DNA from: Paralithodes platypus
Lineage: Eukaryota; Arthropoda; Malacostraca; Decapoda; Lithodidae
Reading direction: 5' to 3'
Length of the DNA stretch: 64,000 nucleotides
Assembly (NCBI GenBank): GCA_032716605.1
Contig: CM064509.1
Location: 41,523,334 to 41,587,333 of the forward strand
Positions 1-11,030 of this stretch are shown in pieces. The notes under the pieces are model-generated. The model saw nothing but the letters and a program-made list of their open reading frames with translations, had not been told where the DNA came from and searched no databases. Each line of letters begins with the position of its first letter. The first letter of the stretch is position 1. The position numbers and the translations under genes were made by a program.

Positions 1-312
1 CCACAAAAAACGGATCCCCTAGGTCATTAAGGGGTCCTACGGTGCGCCCGAAAGTCGGAATTAACATGGGGAAATAGGTAGGCAAAAACATGCAAAAACA
101 AGTTTTTGCGTGCTCACGCGCATGCGGCTGGACTTTGAGAGTTTTCAACCATGGCATAGTTGCGTGGGATACTTACGCATTTCCCATACAAATCTGAGCC
201 CTCTAGGTGCCATAGGACCGCAGTAATTAACTGCGACACACCCTATGCGGCTCTGGGGTTTAGCGTTACATTCATTGCCGACGGATCACGTGCGTCGCTT
301 GGGTCCAGTGGG
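1..312. other. Unassigned sequence
   Basis: No coding frame, tandem repeat or recognisable element was seen here. It contains a GC-rich patch and ends at a TTAA where a MITE-A end begins. Confidence 0.5.
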
Positions 313-353
313 TTAAGCTTGTTGGAGGTTTAGCGAGGAAACTAAAAAATAAA

Positions 354-414
<61 letters not shown>

Positions 415-439
415 CAACAAATAGCCACTATCCCCTTAA
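313..439 (+). mobile_element. MITE-A 3' end fragment
   Basis: The sequence matches the 3' end of the MITE-A family: a taagcttgttggaggt block, then gcgaggaaact, an AT stretch, agacca and a terminal ccccttaa. The copy at 44290-44382 has the same order of motifs. Only the right end is present, and an expanded AT microsatellite sits where other copies have a short AT-rich stretch. Confidence 0.65.
357..410. repeat. (AT)n microsatellite
   Basis: About 27 uninterrupted AT dinucleotides lie inside the MITE-A end fragment. Confidence 0.98.
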
Positions 440-517
440 TCCAATCCTGTTACAATAGCCGGAATGAACGGGCAGAATGAGTCGTGGTGTTCGGGAAAGG
501 GTTAATAGATTATCCAG

Positions 518-610
518 ACAGAGAGCATGGAAGAACAAGGACAAAACAACAGAGAGCATGGAAGAACAAGGACAAAACAACAGAGAGCATGGAAGAACAA
601 GGACAAAACA
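518..610. repeat. 31-bp tandem repeat, 3 copies
   Basis: Three nearly identical 31-bp units, each starting acagagagcatggaagaaca, begin at 518, 549 and 580. The flanks up to 642 hold nothing else recognised. Confidence 0.95.
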
Positions 611-642
611 AAAAATATGTATACAAAATATAAGAAAGCTAG

Positions 643-984
643 TTAAGATGGGCCATTTTTTTTTTTTTTTTTTTTTATTAATTAATTTATTCCTTTATTT
701 CTTAGTTTCCTCCCTAGACCTCCATCAAGCTTAGAAAATCAAATTATTCGGTAGAAAAATGTCCCGGCCGAAGGCCGATTCGTCTTAAAATTTCAGGCTC
801 GCTATCTCTCGCCAAGAAAAAATCGACACCTAAATGGCACGAAAGGTTTTAAAATTGACAACGAAATTGGGCGAAAGGTATTAAAATCGCCAAACAAATG
901 GGCCGAACGTCTTATAATCTCCAAACAAATAAGGTTAACCACGAGGGAGAAAGGGGACTAGAAAAACGACCCATTTCTCCTTAA
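643..984 (-). mobile_element. MITE-A family element, complete
   Basis: The element is bounded by TTAA at 643 and 981, with imperfect inverted ends (ttaagatgggccattttt against ttaaggagaaatgggtcgtt). The core in reverse orientation contains the ccggccgaaggccg hairpin and the ggctcgctatctctcgcc motif. A T-run at 655-676 lies near the left end. No coding capacity is visible, so it would need a transposase in trans. Confidence 0.8.
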
Positions 985-1055
985 TGAGAGAGAGAGTTAC
1001 AAGGATTAGTTAGTATCTCCAAACCTTATGACAAGAGATAAATTGTCAAGTGCAG

Positions 1056-1204
1056 TACAGTCGGCCTAATAAGTGATGTCTCGGCACCAAGTATATTTTG
1101 ATCAATAATTGGTATCGGCATCATCTAAACTTAATTTATTCATATACAAGCATGTTCCTACACCTACCCACTCTATTCAACATCTGACAGACATTAATAC
1201 AATC
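1056..1204 (+). mobile_element. M1 Tc1/mariner-like MITE, 3'-truncated
   Basis: It starts with TA plus cagtcggcctaataagtgat and carries the M1 internal sequence (cggcaccaagtatattttga, then acatctgacagacattaata). The right inverted end seen at 38492 and 41650 is missing. Confidence 0.7.
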
Positions 1205-1281
1205 TACTCTCTTCATAAATCGTCCGACTGGAGAACATTTTGCAATTTTTGAGGCAAATTTGTTCCAGATAGAATGTAATT

Positions 1282-1613
1282 TTAAGGGCAGACGAGTCGC
1301 TTTTCTACACCACCTTCTCCCTCATCTTTAGACCCATTAGTTTGGCGATTTTATGAACTTTCGCCCCATTTCTGTCAATTTTAAGACCTTTCCTGTTAAT
1401 TAGGTCTCGATTTTTTCCTGGCGAGCGTTAGCGAGCCTGTAATTTAAGGGGAATCGGCCTTCGGCCAGGACATTTTTCTACCGAAAAATGTACAAATTTA
1501 TCTTGAAAGGGGGTCTAGGGGGCTTCATTTTAAGCTTAATGGAGGTCTAGCGAGGAAACTAGAAAAATAATAAATAAATAAAATAATTGACAAAAAGTGA
1601 AGGATCTCTCCTT
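1282..1613 (+). mobile_element. MITE-D element
   Basis: It starts at TTAA with gggcagacgagtcgcttttc and carries the shared MITE core (gcgagcgttagcgagc, the cggccttcggcc hairpin and ctaccgaaaaatgt). It ends near gtgaaggatc. A close relative lies at 37350-37695. The 38-bp minisatellite begins directly after its right end. Confidence 0.75.
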
Positions 1614-1621
1614 ACTATGTG

Positions 1622-2687
1622 AAAAATAGCTACATCTACAGTAATAGTGTTGAACCTTTGAAAATAGCTACATCTAAAGTAATAGTGTTGAACCTTTGAA
1701 AATAGCTACATCTACAGTAATAGTGTTGAACCTTTGAAAATAGCTACATCTACAGTAATAGTGTTGAACCTTTGAAAATAGCTACATCTACAGTAATAGT
1801 GTTGAACCTTTGAAAATAGCTACATCTACAGTAATAGTGTTGAACCTTTGAAAATAGCTACATCTACAGTAATAGTGTTGAACCTTTGAAAATAGCTACA
1901 TCTACAGTAATAGTGTTGAACCTTTGAAAATAGCTACATCTACAGTAATAGTGTTGAACCTTTGAAAATAGCTACATCTACAGTAATAGTGTTGAACCTT
2001 TGAAAATAGCTACATCTACAGTAATAGTGTTGAACCTTTGAAAATAGCTACATCTACAGTAATAGTGTTGAACCTTTGAAAATAGCTACATCTACAGTAA
2101 TAGTGTTGAACCTTTGAAAATAGCTACATCTACAGTAATAGTGTTGAACCTTTGAAAATAGCTACATCTACAGTAATAGTGTTGAACCTTTGAAAATAGC
2201 TACATCTACAGTAATAGTGTTGAACCTTTGAAAATAGCTACATCTACAGTAATAGTGTTGAACCTTTGAAAATAGCTACATCTACAGTAATAGTGTTGAA
2301 CCTTTGAAAATAGCTACATCTACAGTAATAGTGTTGAACCTTTGAAAATAGCTACATCTACAGTAATAGTGTTGAACCTTTGAAAATAGCTACATCTACA
2401 GTAATAGTGTTGAACCTTTGAAAATAGCTACATCTACAGTAATAGTGTTGAACCTTTGAAAATAGCTACATCTACAGTAATAGTGTTGAACCTTTGAAAA
2501 TAGCTACATCTACAGTAATAGTGTTGAACCTTTGAAAATAGCTACATCTACAGTAATAGTGTTGAACCTTTGAAAATAGCTACATCTACAGTAATAGTGT
2601 TGAACCTTTGAAAATAGCTACATCTACAGTAATAGTGTTGAACCTTTGAAAATAGCTACATCTACAGTAATAGTGTTGAACCTTTGC
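1622..2687. repeat. 38-bp minisatellite, ~28 copies
   Basis: Units of 38 bp (starting aaaatagctacatctacagt) repeat head to tail with almost no variation. The only clear substitution is aaagt for cagt in the second unit. Such homogeneity suggests recent amplification. Confidence 0.98.
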
Positions 2688-2789
2688 AACGTGTTTGATT
2701 ATTATTGAGGTTGAAAATTTTGTTGGAATCCAAGTTGTCAATCGTGGATGAGGGGGTACAAAAGAAAAGGAAAAGAAAGAGAAAACAGT

Positions 2790-2813
2790 TGAGAGAGAGA
2801 GAGAGAGAGAGAG
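2790..2813. repeat. (GA)n microsatellite
   Basis: About 11 GA dinucleotides lie in a purine-rich stretch between two minisatellites. The rest of 2688-2886 shows nothing recognisable. Confidence 0.95.
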
Positions 2814-2886
2814 GTGAAGGAGGTATTATGACAAAAGCAGTTGGGCAAGCGATTGGCGTAATGCACAAGTCAAGTAGGCTAGGATG

Positions 2887-5152
2887 ACAGGTAGACAGTC
2901 ATATAGGTAGACAGTTATACAGGTAGACAGTTATACAGGTAGACAGTCATACAGGTAGACAGTTATACAGGTAGACAGTCATACAGGTAGACAGTTATAC
3001 AGGTAGACAGTTATACAGGTAGACAGTTATACAGGTAGACAGTTATACAGGTATACAGTTATACAGGTAGACAGTTATACAGGTAGACAGTTATACAGGT
3101 AGACAGTTATACAGGTAGACAGTCATATAGGTAGACAGTTATACAGGTAGACAGTTATACAGGTAGACAGTCATACAGGTAGACAGTTATACAGGTAGAC
3201 AGTCATATAGGTAGACAGTTATACAGGTAGACAGTTATACAGGTAGACAGTTATACAGGTAGACAGTTATACAGGTAGACAATCATACAGGTAGACAGTT
3301 ATACAGGTAGACAGTCATATAGGTAGACAGTTATACAGGTAGACAGTTATACAGGTAGACAGTCATACAGGTAGACAGTTATACAGGTAGACAGTCATAT
3401 AGGTAGACAGTTATACAGGTAGACAGTTATACAGGTAGACAGTAATACAGGTAGACAGTCATACAGGTAGACAGTCATACAGGTAGACAGTCATACAGGT
3501 AGACAGTCATATAGGTAGACAGTCATATAGGTAGACAGTTATACAGGTAGACAGTTATACAGGTAGACAGTCATACAGGTAGACAGTCATACAGGTAGAC
3601 AGTTATACAGGTAGACAGTCATACAGGTAGACAGTTATACAGGTAGACAGTTATAAAGGTAGACTGCCATATAGGTAGACAGTCATACAGGTATACAGTT
3701 AGACAGTTATACAGTCATACAGGTAGACAGTCATACAGGTAGACAGTCATACAGGTAGACAGTCATACAGGTACACAGTCATACAGGTATACAGTCATAC
3801 AGGTAGACAGTTATCATACAGATAGACAGTTATACAGGTAGACAGTCATACAGGTAGACAGTTATACAGGTAGACAGTTATACAGGTAGACTGCCATATA
3901 GGTAGACAGTCATACAGGTAGACAGTCATACAGGTAGACAGTCATATAGGTAGACAGTCATACAGGTAGACGCTTATACAGGTAGACAGTTATACAGGTA
4001 GACAGTCATACAGGTAGACAGTTATACAGGTAGACAGTCATACAGGTAGGCAGTTTTACAGGTAGACAGTCATACAGGTAGACAGTCATACAGGTAGACA
4101 GTCATATAGGTAAACAGTCATACAGGTAGACACTTATACAGGTAGACAGTTATACAGGTAGACAGTCATACAGGTAGACAGTTATACAGGTACACAGTTA
4201 TACAGGTAGACAATCATACAGGTAGACAATCATACAGGTACACAGTCATACAGGTAGACAGTTATCATACAGGTAGACAGTTATACAGGTAGACAGTCAT
4301 ACAGGTAGACAGTTATACAGGTAGACAGTTATACAGGTAGACAGTTATACAGGTAGACAGTCATACAGGTAGACAGTTATACAGGTAGACAGTCATACAG
4401 GTAGACAGTTATACAGGTAGACAGTTATACAGGTAGACAGTTATACAGGTAGACAGTCATACAGGTAGACAGTCATACAGGTAGACAGTTATACAGGTAG
4501 ACAGTTATACAGGTAGACAGTCATACAGGTAGACAGTCATACAGGTAGACAGTCATACAGGTAGACAGTCATACAGGTAGACAGTTATACAGGTAGACAG
4601 TCATACAGGTAGACAGTTATACAGGTAGACAGTCATACAGGTAGACAGTCATACAGGTAGACAGTTATACAGGTAGACAGTTATACAGGTAGACAGTCAT
4701 ACAGGTAGACAGTCATACAGGTAGACAGTTATACAGGTAAACAGTTATACAGGTAGACAGTCATACAGGTAGACAGTCATACAGGTAGACAGTCATGCAG
4801 GTAGACAGTTATACAGGTAGACAGTTATACAGGTAGACAGTCATACAGGTAGACAGTCATACAGGTAGACAGTTATACAGGTAGACAGTCATACAGGTAG
4901 ACAGTTATACAGGTAAAGTTATACAGGTAGACAGTCATACATGTAAAGTTATACTGGTAGACAATTATACAGGTAGACAGTTATACAGTCATACAGGTAG
5001 ACAGTTATACAGGTAGACAGTTATACAGGTAGACAGTCATACAGGTAGACAGTCATACAGGTAGACAGTTATACAGGTAGACAGTCATACAGGTAGACAG
5101 TTATACAGGTAGACAGTCATACAGGTAGACAGTTATACAGGTAGACAGTCAT
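2887..5152. repeat. 16-bp minisatellite, ~140 copies
   Basis: The unit is aggtagacagtYatac, 16 bp, where Y is T or C. The two versions are interspersed irregularly. Rarer variants occur (gtacac, gtatac, gacaat, tcatat), along with a few short insertions such as ttatcatac. Right-hand units are mixed in the same way, so the array has turned over internally. Confidence 0.98.
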
Positions 5153-5662
5153 CAGTGAACCCATCAAAATAATTATACAAACAATGCTTTACCCAGACAG
5201 ACATAAAAACAACAGATTGAGGTAACAATTGACAGTAATAGACTCATAGAATGGTTCCTGGACAACTCACTCTGTAGATCAACCAGTGCCAAACTTAAGT
5301 CCAAGGCCTAAGTTAACCTAGACATTTGGCAACGATCCGAAAAGATTCGGATCCTTGCCAAATGTCTCTGTAGGCCTAATATATTCTGTTTTATTCATCA
5401 TATATACTGTGTATATTGGGAAATGTACTTAATAGAATTTGAGAGTAATATGTTAGTAAGATTAATTAATATAGAAATGAGTGATATTTGTATTACTTCG
5501 ATTTAAATATTTCGACTCACTGGATGCAAACTGATTACTATTGGGTGTAAGTGAAAGAGCAGCAGACGATGTTTTCCTGTCCCCCCAGCCTGTGAAGGGG
5601 GGTGGGGGGGGGGGGGTAGCCAAAGTATAGAGTGTATTATACTTTGGGTGTAGTGGCTTGGG
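5153..5662. other. Unassigned sequence with hairpin and G-run
   Basis: No gene is seen. The stretch holds a strong palindrome at 5321-5366 and a run of G at 5597-5616. Confidence 0.6.
5321..5366. other. Perfect-type inverted repeat (hairpin)
   Basis: The 12-bp arm gacatttggcaa, one C/C mismatch and the 8-bp arm gatccgaa pair with the downstream copy across a 4-nt aaga loop. As single-stranded DNA or RNA this would form a long stable hairpin. Its function is unknown. Confidence 0.85.
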
Positions 5663-6246
5663 TAATGGTGAGGCAGCTCTCTTCTTTACTCTCAACAATA
5701 ATGGTGAGGCAGCTCTCTTCTTTACTCTCAACAATAATGGTGAGCAGAATGGTGAGGCAGCTCTCTTTTACTCTCAACAATAATGGTGAGGCAGCTCTCT
5801 TCTTTACTCTCAACAATAATGGTGAGGCAGCTCTCTTCTTTACTCTCAACAATAATGGTGAGGCAGCTCTCTTCTTTACTCTCAACAATAATGGTGAGGC
5901 AGCTCTCTTCTTTACTCTCAACAATAATGGTGAGGCAGCTCTCTTCTTACTCTCAACAATAATGTGAGGCAGCTCTCTTCTTTACTCTCAACTAATGGTG
6001 AGGCAGCTCTCTTCTTTACTCTCACAATAATGGTGAGGCAGCTCTCTTCTTTACTCTCAACAATAATGGTGAGGCAGCTCTCTTCTTTACTCTCAACAAT
6101 AATGGTGAGGCAGCTCTCTTCTTTACTCTCAACAATAATGGTGAGGCAGCTCTCTTCTTTACTCTCAACAATAATGGTGAGGCAGCTCTCTTCTTTACTC
6201 TCAACAATAATGGTGAGGCAGCTCTCTTCTTTACTCTCAACAATAG
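5663..6246. repeat. 36-bp minisatellite, ~16 copies
   Basis: Units of 36 bp (starting ggtgaggcagctctcttctt) repeat with a few small deletions and one short partial unit near 5745. Because 36 is a multiple of three and the unit lacks stops in several frames, open frames appear on both strands. They are artefacts. Confidence 0.97.
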
Positions 6247-6573
6247 CCAACATAGACAATTGCCTCATCGCCTGAAAGGATTATGCTGTATCTGGATCTG
6301 GGGTAATTTCACTTAATTTCCATTTTCACCCATTTCCCGTGTTGAAGTTCTCGCCATTGAACATAGTGACGTCATGGTAAACACGTCAGTGCCCGCCACA
6401 TAAAATAACTTAGATAAGCTATATTTGTATGTTGTTAGGACACATTGATGAAAGTTCTTCAGTATCCTATCCCTAAAACCCAGCAGATCCCAATGGACAT
6501 TGTAGTTTGAATAGGTTTCGTCCCTGGAATTAACTTTAAATGGGTAGTTACTTTATCTGCAATACTTTACCCT
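6247..6573. other. Unassigned sequence
   Basis: No coding frame or repeat family was recognised between the minisatellite and the next MITE. Confidence 0.5.
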
Positions 6574-6899
6574 TTAAAGGGAGGTCTCCACTTGAGGGAT
6601 TTTTTTCTTGACCCCTTTCTCCCTCATGTTTAGCCCCATTGCTTTTGATATTATAAAACATTTGCCCCATTAGTTTAGCGATTTTAAAAACTTTCACCCC
6701 ATATTAAGACCTTTCGTGCAATTCAGGTGTCTATTTTATCCTGGCGAGCGATAGCGAGCCTGTAATTTAAGAGGAACCGGCCTTCGGCCGGGAAATTTTT
6801 CTACCGAAAAATGTACAAATTTATTTTCAAAGGGACTCGAGGGGGTGTAATTTTAAGGTTGATGGAAGTCTAGGGAACAAACTAAATACCTCCCCTTAA
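6574..6899 (+). mobile_element. MITE-A element, complete
   Basis: Bounded by TTAA at 6574 and 6896, with ends ttaaagggaggtctccac and acctccccttaa. Inside are ccctttctccctcat, the gcgagcgatagcgagc direct repeat, the ccggccttcggccgg hairpin (6-bp stem, ttc loop) and the atttttctaccgaaaaat hairpin. It is non-coding. Confidence 0.85.
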
Positions 6900-7492
6900 G
6901 GCGAGTTGGGCCGTTGTTCAGGTCCCCCTTCTCCCTCATGTTCAATACTTTACCCTTTAAGGCGAGTTGGGCCGTTGTTCAGGTCCCCCTTCTCCCTCAT
7001 GTTCAATACTTTACCCTTTAAGGCGAGTTGGGCCGTTGTTCAGGTCCCCCTTCTCCCTCATGTTCAATACTTTACCCTTTAAGGCGAGTTGGGCCGTTGT
7101 TCAGGTCCCCCTTCTCCCTCATGTTCAATACTTTACCCTTTAAGGCGAGTTGGGCCGTTGTTCAGGTCCCCCTTCTCCCTCATGTTCAATACTTTACCCT
7201 TTAAGGCGAGTTGGGCCGTTGTTCAGGTCCCCCTTCTCCCTCATGTTCAATACTTTACCCTTTAAGGCGAGATGGGCCGTTGTTCAGGTCCCCCTTCTCC
7301 CTCATGTTCAATACTTTACCCTTTAAGGCGAGATGGGCCGTTGTTCAGGTCCCCCTTCTCCCTCATGTTCAATACTTTACCCTTTAAGGCGAGATGGGCC
7401 GTTGTTCAGGTCCCCCTTCTCCCTCATGTTCAATACTTTACCCTTTAAGGCGAGATGGGCCGTTGTTCAGGTCCCCCTTCTCCCTCATGTTC
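6896..7492. repeat. 61-bp minisatellite made of a MITE 5' end, ~10 copies
   Basis: Each 61-bp unit contains the left end of a MITE: ttaaggcgagttgggccgtt, then gttcaggtcccccttctccc, then tcatgttcaa. The last unit continues directly into MITE internal sequence at 7493. Units from about 7261 onward share gagatgg instead of gagttgg, so they form a later sub-block. Confidence 0.95.
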
Positions 7493-7735
7493 AATCCCAT
7501 TAGTTTTGAGATTTTAAAACATACACTCCATTAGTGTGTCGATTTTAATACCTTTCGTCCCATTTCTTTACCGGTATCAAGACCTTTCGTGCCAGTTAGG
7601 TTTACATTTGTTCGTTCGGCCGGGACATTTTTCTATCGAAATTGTTTACAAATATAATTATCTTGAAAGGAGGTCTAGCATTTTTTTTTTTTTTTTTTTT
7701 TAGCTTGATGCTGGTATAGCCTGCTGAGCGGTAGC
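7493..7735 (+). mobile_element. MITE-A-type body following the 61-bp array
   Basis: It continues from the last array unit with cccattagttttgagatttt and related MITE-A internal text, a degenerate ttcggccgggacatttttct core and a T-run at 7681-7701. The GCGAGC repeat is deleted. 7736-7985 shows nothing recognised. Confidence 0.7.
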
Positions 7736-7985
7736 TCCATAGCAGACAATACATAATATACCGTATACAACTTTTGAATACTCAATTACACAAACATAAT
7801 CTTTAATTTACCTAACTTTGAATGTTTAGGAGAGTGTGGCCGTTCTGGTCTGCTTCTGATACAAGGAGCAGAAACAGTGACAAGAACTGGTGACATGATA
7901 GACCGTTTAGAATTATGGCCGATTTTGTCGTAGCCTTTTTGACTTGTGTGATGAGTGACAATGAGGAAGACATAACTGTTGCCTA

Positions 7986-8477
7986 GATGGAGGGGTGAGG
8001 GGAAGCAGCGAGGACAGGTGGTCAGGAAGTGATGATGTATAGATTGCTGGTGACAGAGAGAGAGAGAGAGAGAGAGATGGAGGGGTGAGGGGAAGCAGCG
8101 AGGACAGGTGGTCAGGAAGTGATGATGTATAGATTGCTGGTGACAGAGAGAGAGAGATGGAGGGGTGAGGGGAAGCAGCGAGGACAGGTGGTCAGGAAGT
8201 GATGATGTATAGATTGCTGGTGACAGAGAGAGAGAGAGAGAGATGGAGGGGAAGCAGCGAGGACAGGTGGTCAGGAAGTGATGATGTATAGATTGCTGGT
8301 GACAGAGAGAGAGAGAGAGAGAGAGAGATGGAGGGGTGAGGGGAAGCAGCGAGGACAGGTGGTCAGGAAGTGATGATGTATAGATTGCTGGTGACAGAGA
8401 GAGAGATGGAGGGGTGAGGGGAAGCAGCGAGGACAGGTGGTCAGGAAGTGATGATGTATAGATTGCTGGTGGCAGAG
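7986..8477. repeat. ~80-bp tandem repeat with embedded (AG)n, ~6 copies
   Basis: Six units start with atggaggggtgaggggaagc and end in a gacagagagag tract whose AG count differs between copies. One unit lacks the ggtgagg segment. The combination is a minisatellite with a microsatellite in each unit. Confidence 0.95.
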
Positions 8478-8499
8478 AGAGAGAGAGAGGTATACTATA

Positions 8500-8506
8500 C
8501 TCTATA

Positions 8507-8576
<70 letters not shown>
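8500..8576. repeat. (TA)n microsatellite
   Basis: A long pure TA run lies directly upstream of a 5'-truncated LINE-J fragment. Confidence 0.97.
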
Positions 8577-8578
<2 letters not shown>

Positions 8579-9337
8579 CTCCATCTGTCTACTCGTCGCC
8601 TCCTTCCAGAAAACTATGACCTACTCTTCAACAACATACAAATTAACCCTTCATCTTCTCTTAGTATTCTCGGTGTCTCTTTTTCTTTTGATCTCTCTTG
8701 GAAAGATCATATTACCACTCTTACTAAAACAGCTTCCCAGAAGCTGGGTGTGCTCAACCACCTCCGCGGGTTCTTTACCCTTGCGCAGCTTCTTGCTCTG
8801 TACAGGGGCACAGTGCATCCTTGTATTGAATATTGTTCACATGTGTAGGGAGGATCCTCTCACACCACTTCTTGACAAAGTAGAAAAGAAAGCCTTCCGT
8901 CTCATTAACTCACATCCACTCACCAACTCTCTGCAGTCTCTCTCTCTTCACCGCAATGTTGCATCTCTCACTATTCTACCGCTATTACATTAATCAATGT
9001 TCCTCAGAGCTCTCTCAGTGTATACCACCCCCTCTTCATAGAGCACGTAGCACCCGTCTTGCAACACAATCCTACCCGTACTCTGTGCAACTCTCCAACC
9101 CAAGAGTGAAACGTTGTTCTCAATCTCTCTTCTATTCAACAGCTGAGCTCTGGAACTCATTCCCAGAATCAGTCTTTCCCTCTTCCTATGACTTAAATTG
9201 CTCCAAACTCCGTGTGGCCAGGCATTTTGAGTCGAACGTTCCTTGATTTTGGCCCTGTCACTCTTTCAACTCTGGGGGAGGCACTTGTCACTGGCAGTTC
9301 TACCCTTTGTCTCACTCACTCATATAGAAAACAAAAT
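8577..9337 (+). pseudogene. LINE-J (Jockey-like) reverse transcriptase, 3' fragment
   Basis: This is the C-terminal part of a non-LTR reverse transcriptase ORF and its 3' UTR. Readable blocks in order are ILGVSFSFDLSWKDHI, KTASQKLGVL, TVHPCIEYCSHV, KAFRLINSHPLTNSLQSLS, SSELSQC and the ending RHFESNVP followed by TGA at about 9246. There is a stop in place of W at CSHV*GGS and at least two frameshifts (near 8870 and near 8975). The matching part of the longer copy at 57601-60659 has the same blocks. A TA-rich tail follows. It is dead, and no RT catalytic motif remains. Confidence 0.85.
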
Positions 9338-9384
9338 AAATAAATATATATATATATATATATATACCGGTATATATATATACA

Positions 9385-9441
<57 letters not shown>
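9338..9441 (+). repeat. LINE-J 3' tail grown into (TA)n
   Basis: The aaataaataaatatata tail of the LINE fragment runs into a long TA microsatellite interrupted by ccgg and cag. The other LINE-J copy has the same tail type at 60640-60717. Confidence 0.85.
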
Positions 9442-9442
<1 letters not shown>

Positions 9443-9540
9443 CATTCAATATAATTCTTCTTTATTTCGTAAAACAGATACATTGTACTTGTACATGAGT
9501 TACATATTTACAAAAAAAGGCTATTTGCTTAAACTGATTG

Positions 9541-9716
9541 TGTAATGCCCTCGCAAAAATCCCGCCACCCAAATACTCTGCTACCCGAGTTGATGTTTGG
9601 GATAGTGTAAAATAGTCATGATGGTGAAGTATAAGAAACCCACCACGTGATGATATCCACGAGACTATCAACCTGGTTCTTTCAAGGAGGACTAAGGTTA
9701 CCGTACTATCCTATTA
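9541..9716 (+). mobile_element. L-module (LINE 3' UTR-like repeat)
   Basis: About 150 bp beginning taatgccctcgcaaaaatcc and ending near caaggaggactaaggttacc. Copies occur in reverse at 11031-11172 and 12537-12685. In the last of these it begins right at the stop codon of a LINE frame, so it is probably that LINE's 3' UTR. Here it is followed directly by a tRNA-like sequence. Confidence 0.7.
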
Positions 9717-9812
9717 ACGTCCGAGGTGGCAGAGTGGGTTAGCGCGCGGGTCTGGTTGACCTACTTGGGTGCTATGGTCACTAACCAGGGTTCGAATCCC
9801 CGCGCCGGCTGG
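9717..9812 (+). mobile_element. tRNA-like sequence with Pol III A and B boxes
   Basis: An A-box-like ggtggcagagtgggttagcg and a B box ggttcgaatcc are separated as in a tRNA with a long variable arm. I call it a tRNA-derived SINE head or tRNA-like domain, not a functional tRNA, because the same sequence is reused at 12428-12515 inside a repeat and the acceptor stem is not convincing. Confidence 0.7.
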
Positions 9813-9980
9813 AGATTTTAGGGAGGGTTAAATTCCCTTCGTTGTTTCCTGGTTATGGGTTTGGCTGGTGGACCCAGCTGCAGACTAGCAAGTTGCAACT
9901 GGTTGTTGAATTTGGTGGAAGCAACCCCGTCATTTCACCACTATCAGCGAGGAAAAAGTCGCGACCTCGCGCTTGAAGAA

Positions 9981-10163
9981 TGTATGATCGGGTGGTGGTT
10001 GTGTTCATTACGGGTGTATGATCGGGTGGTGGTTGTGTTCATTACGGGTGTATGATCGGGTGGTGGTTGTGTTCATTACGGGTGGTGGTTGTGTTCATTA
10101 CGGGTGTATGATCGGGTGGTGGTTGTGTTCATTACGGGTGGTGGTTGTGTTCATTACGGGTGT
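9981..10163. repeat. 34-bp tandem repeat with short units
   Basis: About five units start tgtatgatcgggtggtggtt. Two of them lack the first ~13 bp. They overlap the end of the minus-strand polyprotein relic. Confidence 0.95.
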
Positions 10164-10164
10164 C

Positions 10165-11011
10165 AGGTTTTGTTGGATGAGTAGCCATAATGTGGTAGGG
10201 ACGTCCATTGGCAATGTAGGTCTTGGGTGATCTCGCCGGAAGTATGTTGGTTTGAAGGAAGGCACCCATCGTTGAGGGGGCACCACACGTCGACCAGATC
10301 TGGTGCATGTAGGGTTAGATCAAGTAGGAATTAGTGAAGGACGAGAAACATGGGATTGGGGGGAAGGTGAAGAAGCAGAGCTAGAGGAATGTGATGGTTT
10401 ATTTGTTATATTATGTCTGGGGCGGATGACTGGGGAAGGTCGTGAGGTAGAAGATGACTTAGGACTGGCCCTGGGAAGTAATGGAAGAGGCCGTGTAAGT
10501 GGTTTCATTTTGAATTGAGATCCAGAAGGAACAGATATCAGTTTAGCTGCATAAGAGGGGGTACCGGAAGGATTAGGAACAAGGGGGGTAGGTAAAGAAG
10601 GAGGTACAGTAGTGGGAGGGTGACAGGTGGAGTAATGAGATTAGGGATGTTGGCAATTATAGGTGTTGTAGGTAGAGTACCCGAGGATTCTGAAACGTTA
10701 GGTATACTGACAGATGGTGAGGCTTGCACAGGTAAAGGGCGTGGTTGATGACCAACTTGAGAAGGAAGGATTGAAGGAGCAGAGACAGTGCGTGTAGGTG
10801 GAACAGGTATGGGTGTGTACACAGGAGGAGGTGGACGGGGCTGTACTAGGGGGGTGGGCGTGTGAGTTAAAGCGTTCAAATCTGGAAGGGTTCTTTGTTT
10901 GTGGGTGGGTGTCACAGGTAGGGTGAGGTCAGGTAAGGTAGGTTCTGTGGATCCTAAATTCTGGTTATTAGTTGCAGGCAATATGTCATTCTGAATGGGG
11001 TCAGCAAGCAT
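10165..11011 (-). pseudogene. Pro/Ser-rich C-terminal relic of a Ty3/gypsy-like polyprotein
   Basis: A minus-strand frame runs from 11011 through about 150 proline-rich residues, is broken near 10538, and resumes as a Pro/Ser-rich stretch (from MKPLTRPLPLLP). It then crosses one in-frame TGA and reads TRSGRRVVPPQRWVPS. A basic RSGR-x-V-x-PP-x-R motif near the C terminus is common in LTR-retrotransposon Pol polyproteins, so I infer such an origin. No protease, RT or integrase motif is present. An expressed proline-rich host exon is a weaker alternative. Confidence 0.45.
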
Positions 11012-11030
11012 AACTATATTCTCATTAATA

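Noticed and set aside
1622..5152. CRISPR array
   Set aside because: Units are head to tail with no unique spacers, and the rest of the window is eukaryotic retroelement sequence.
5462..6275. Frames of 70-116 codons with VKKRAASPLL or VRQLSSLLST repeats
   Set aside because: They are produced by the 36-bp minisatellite on both strands.
10303..10518. Glu/Gly-rich plus-strand frame
   Set aside because: It is the shadow of the minus-strand Pro/Ser-rich relic, which has the retroelement-like C-terminal motif.
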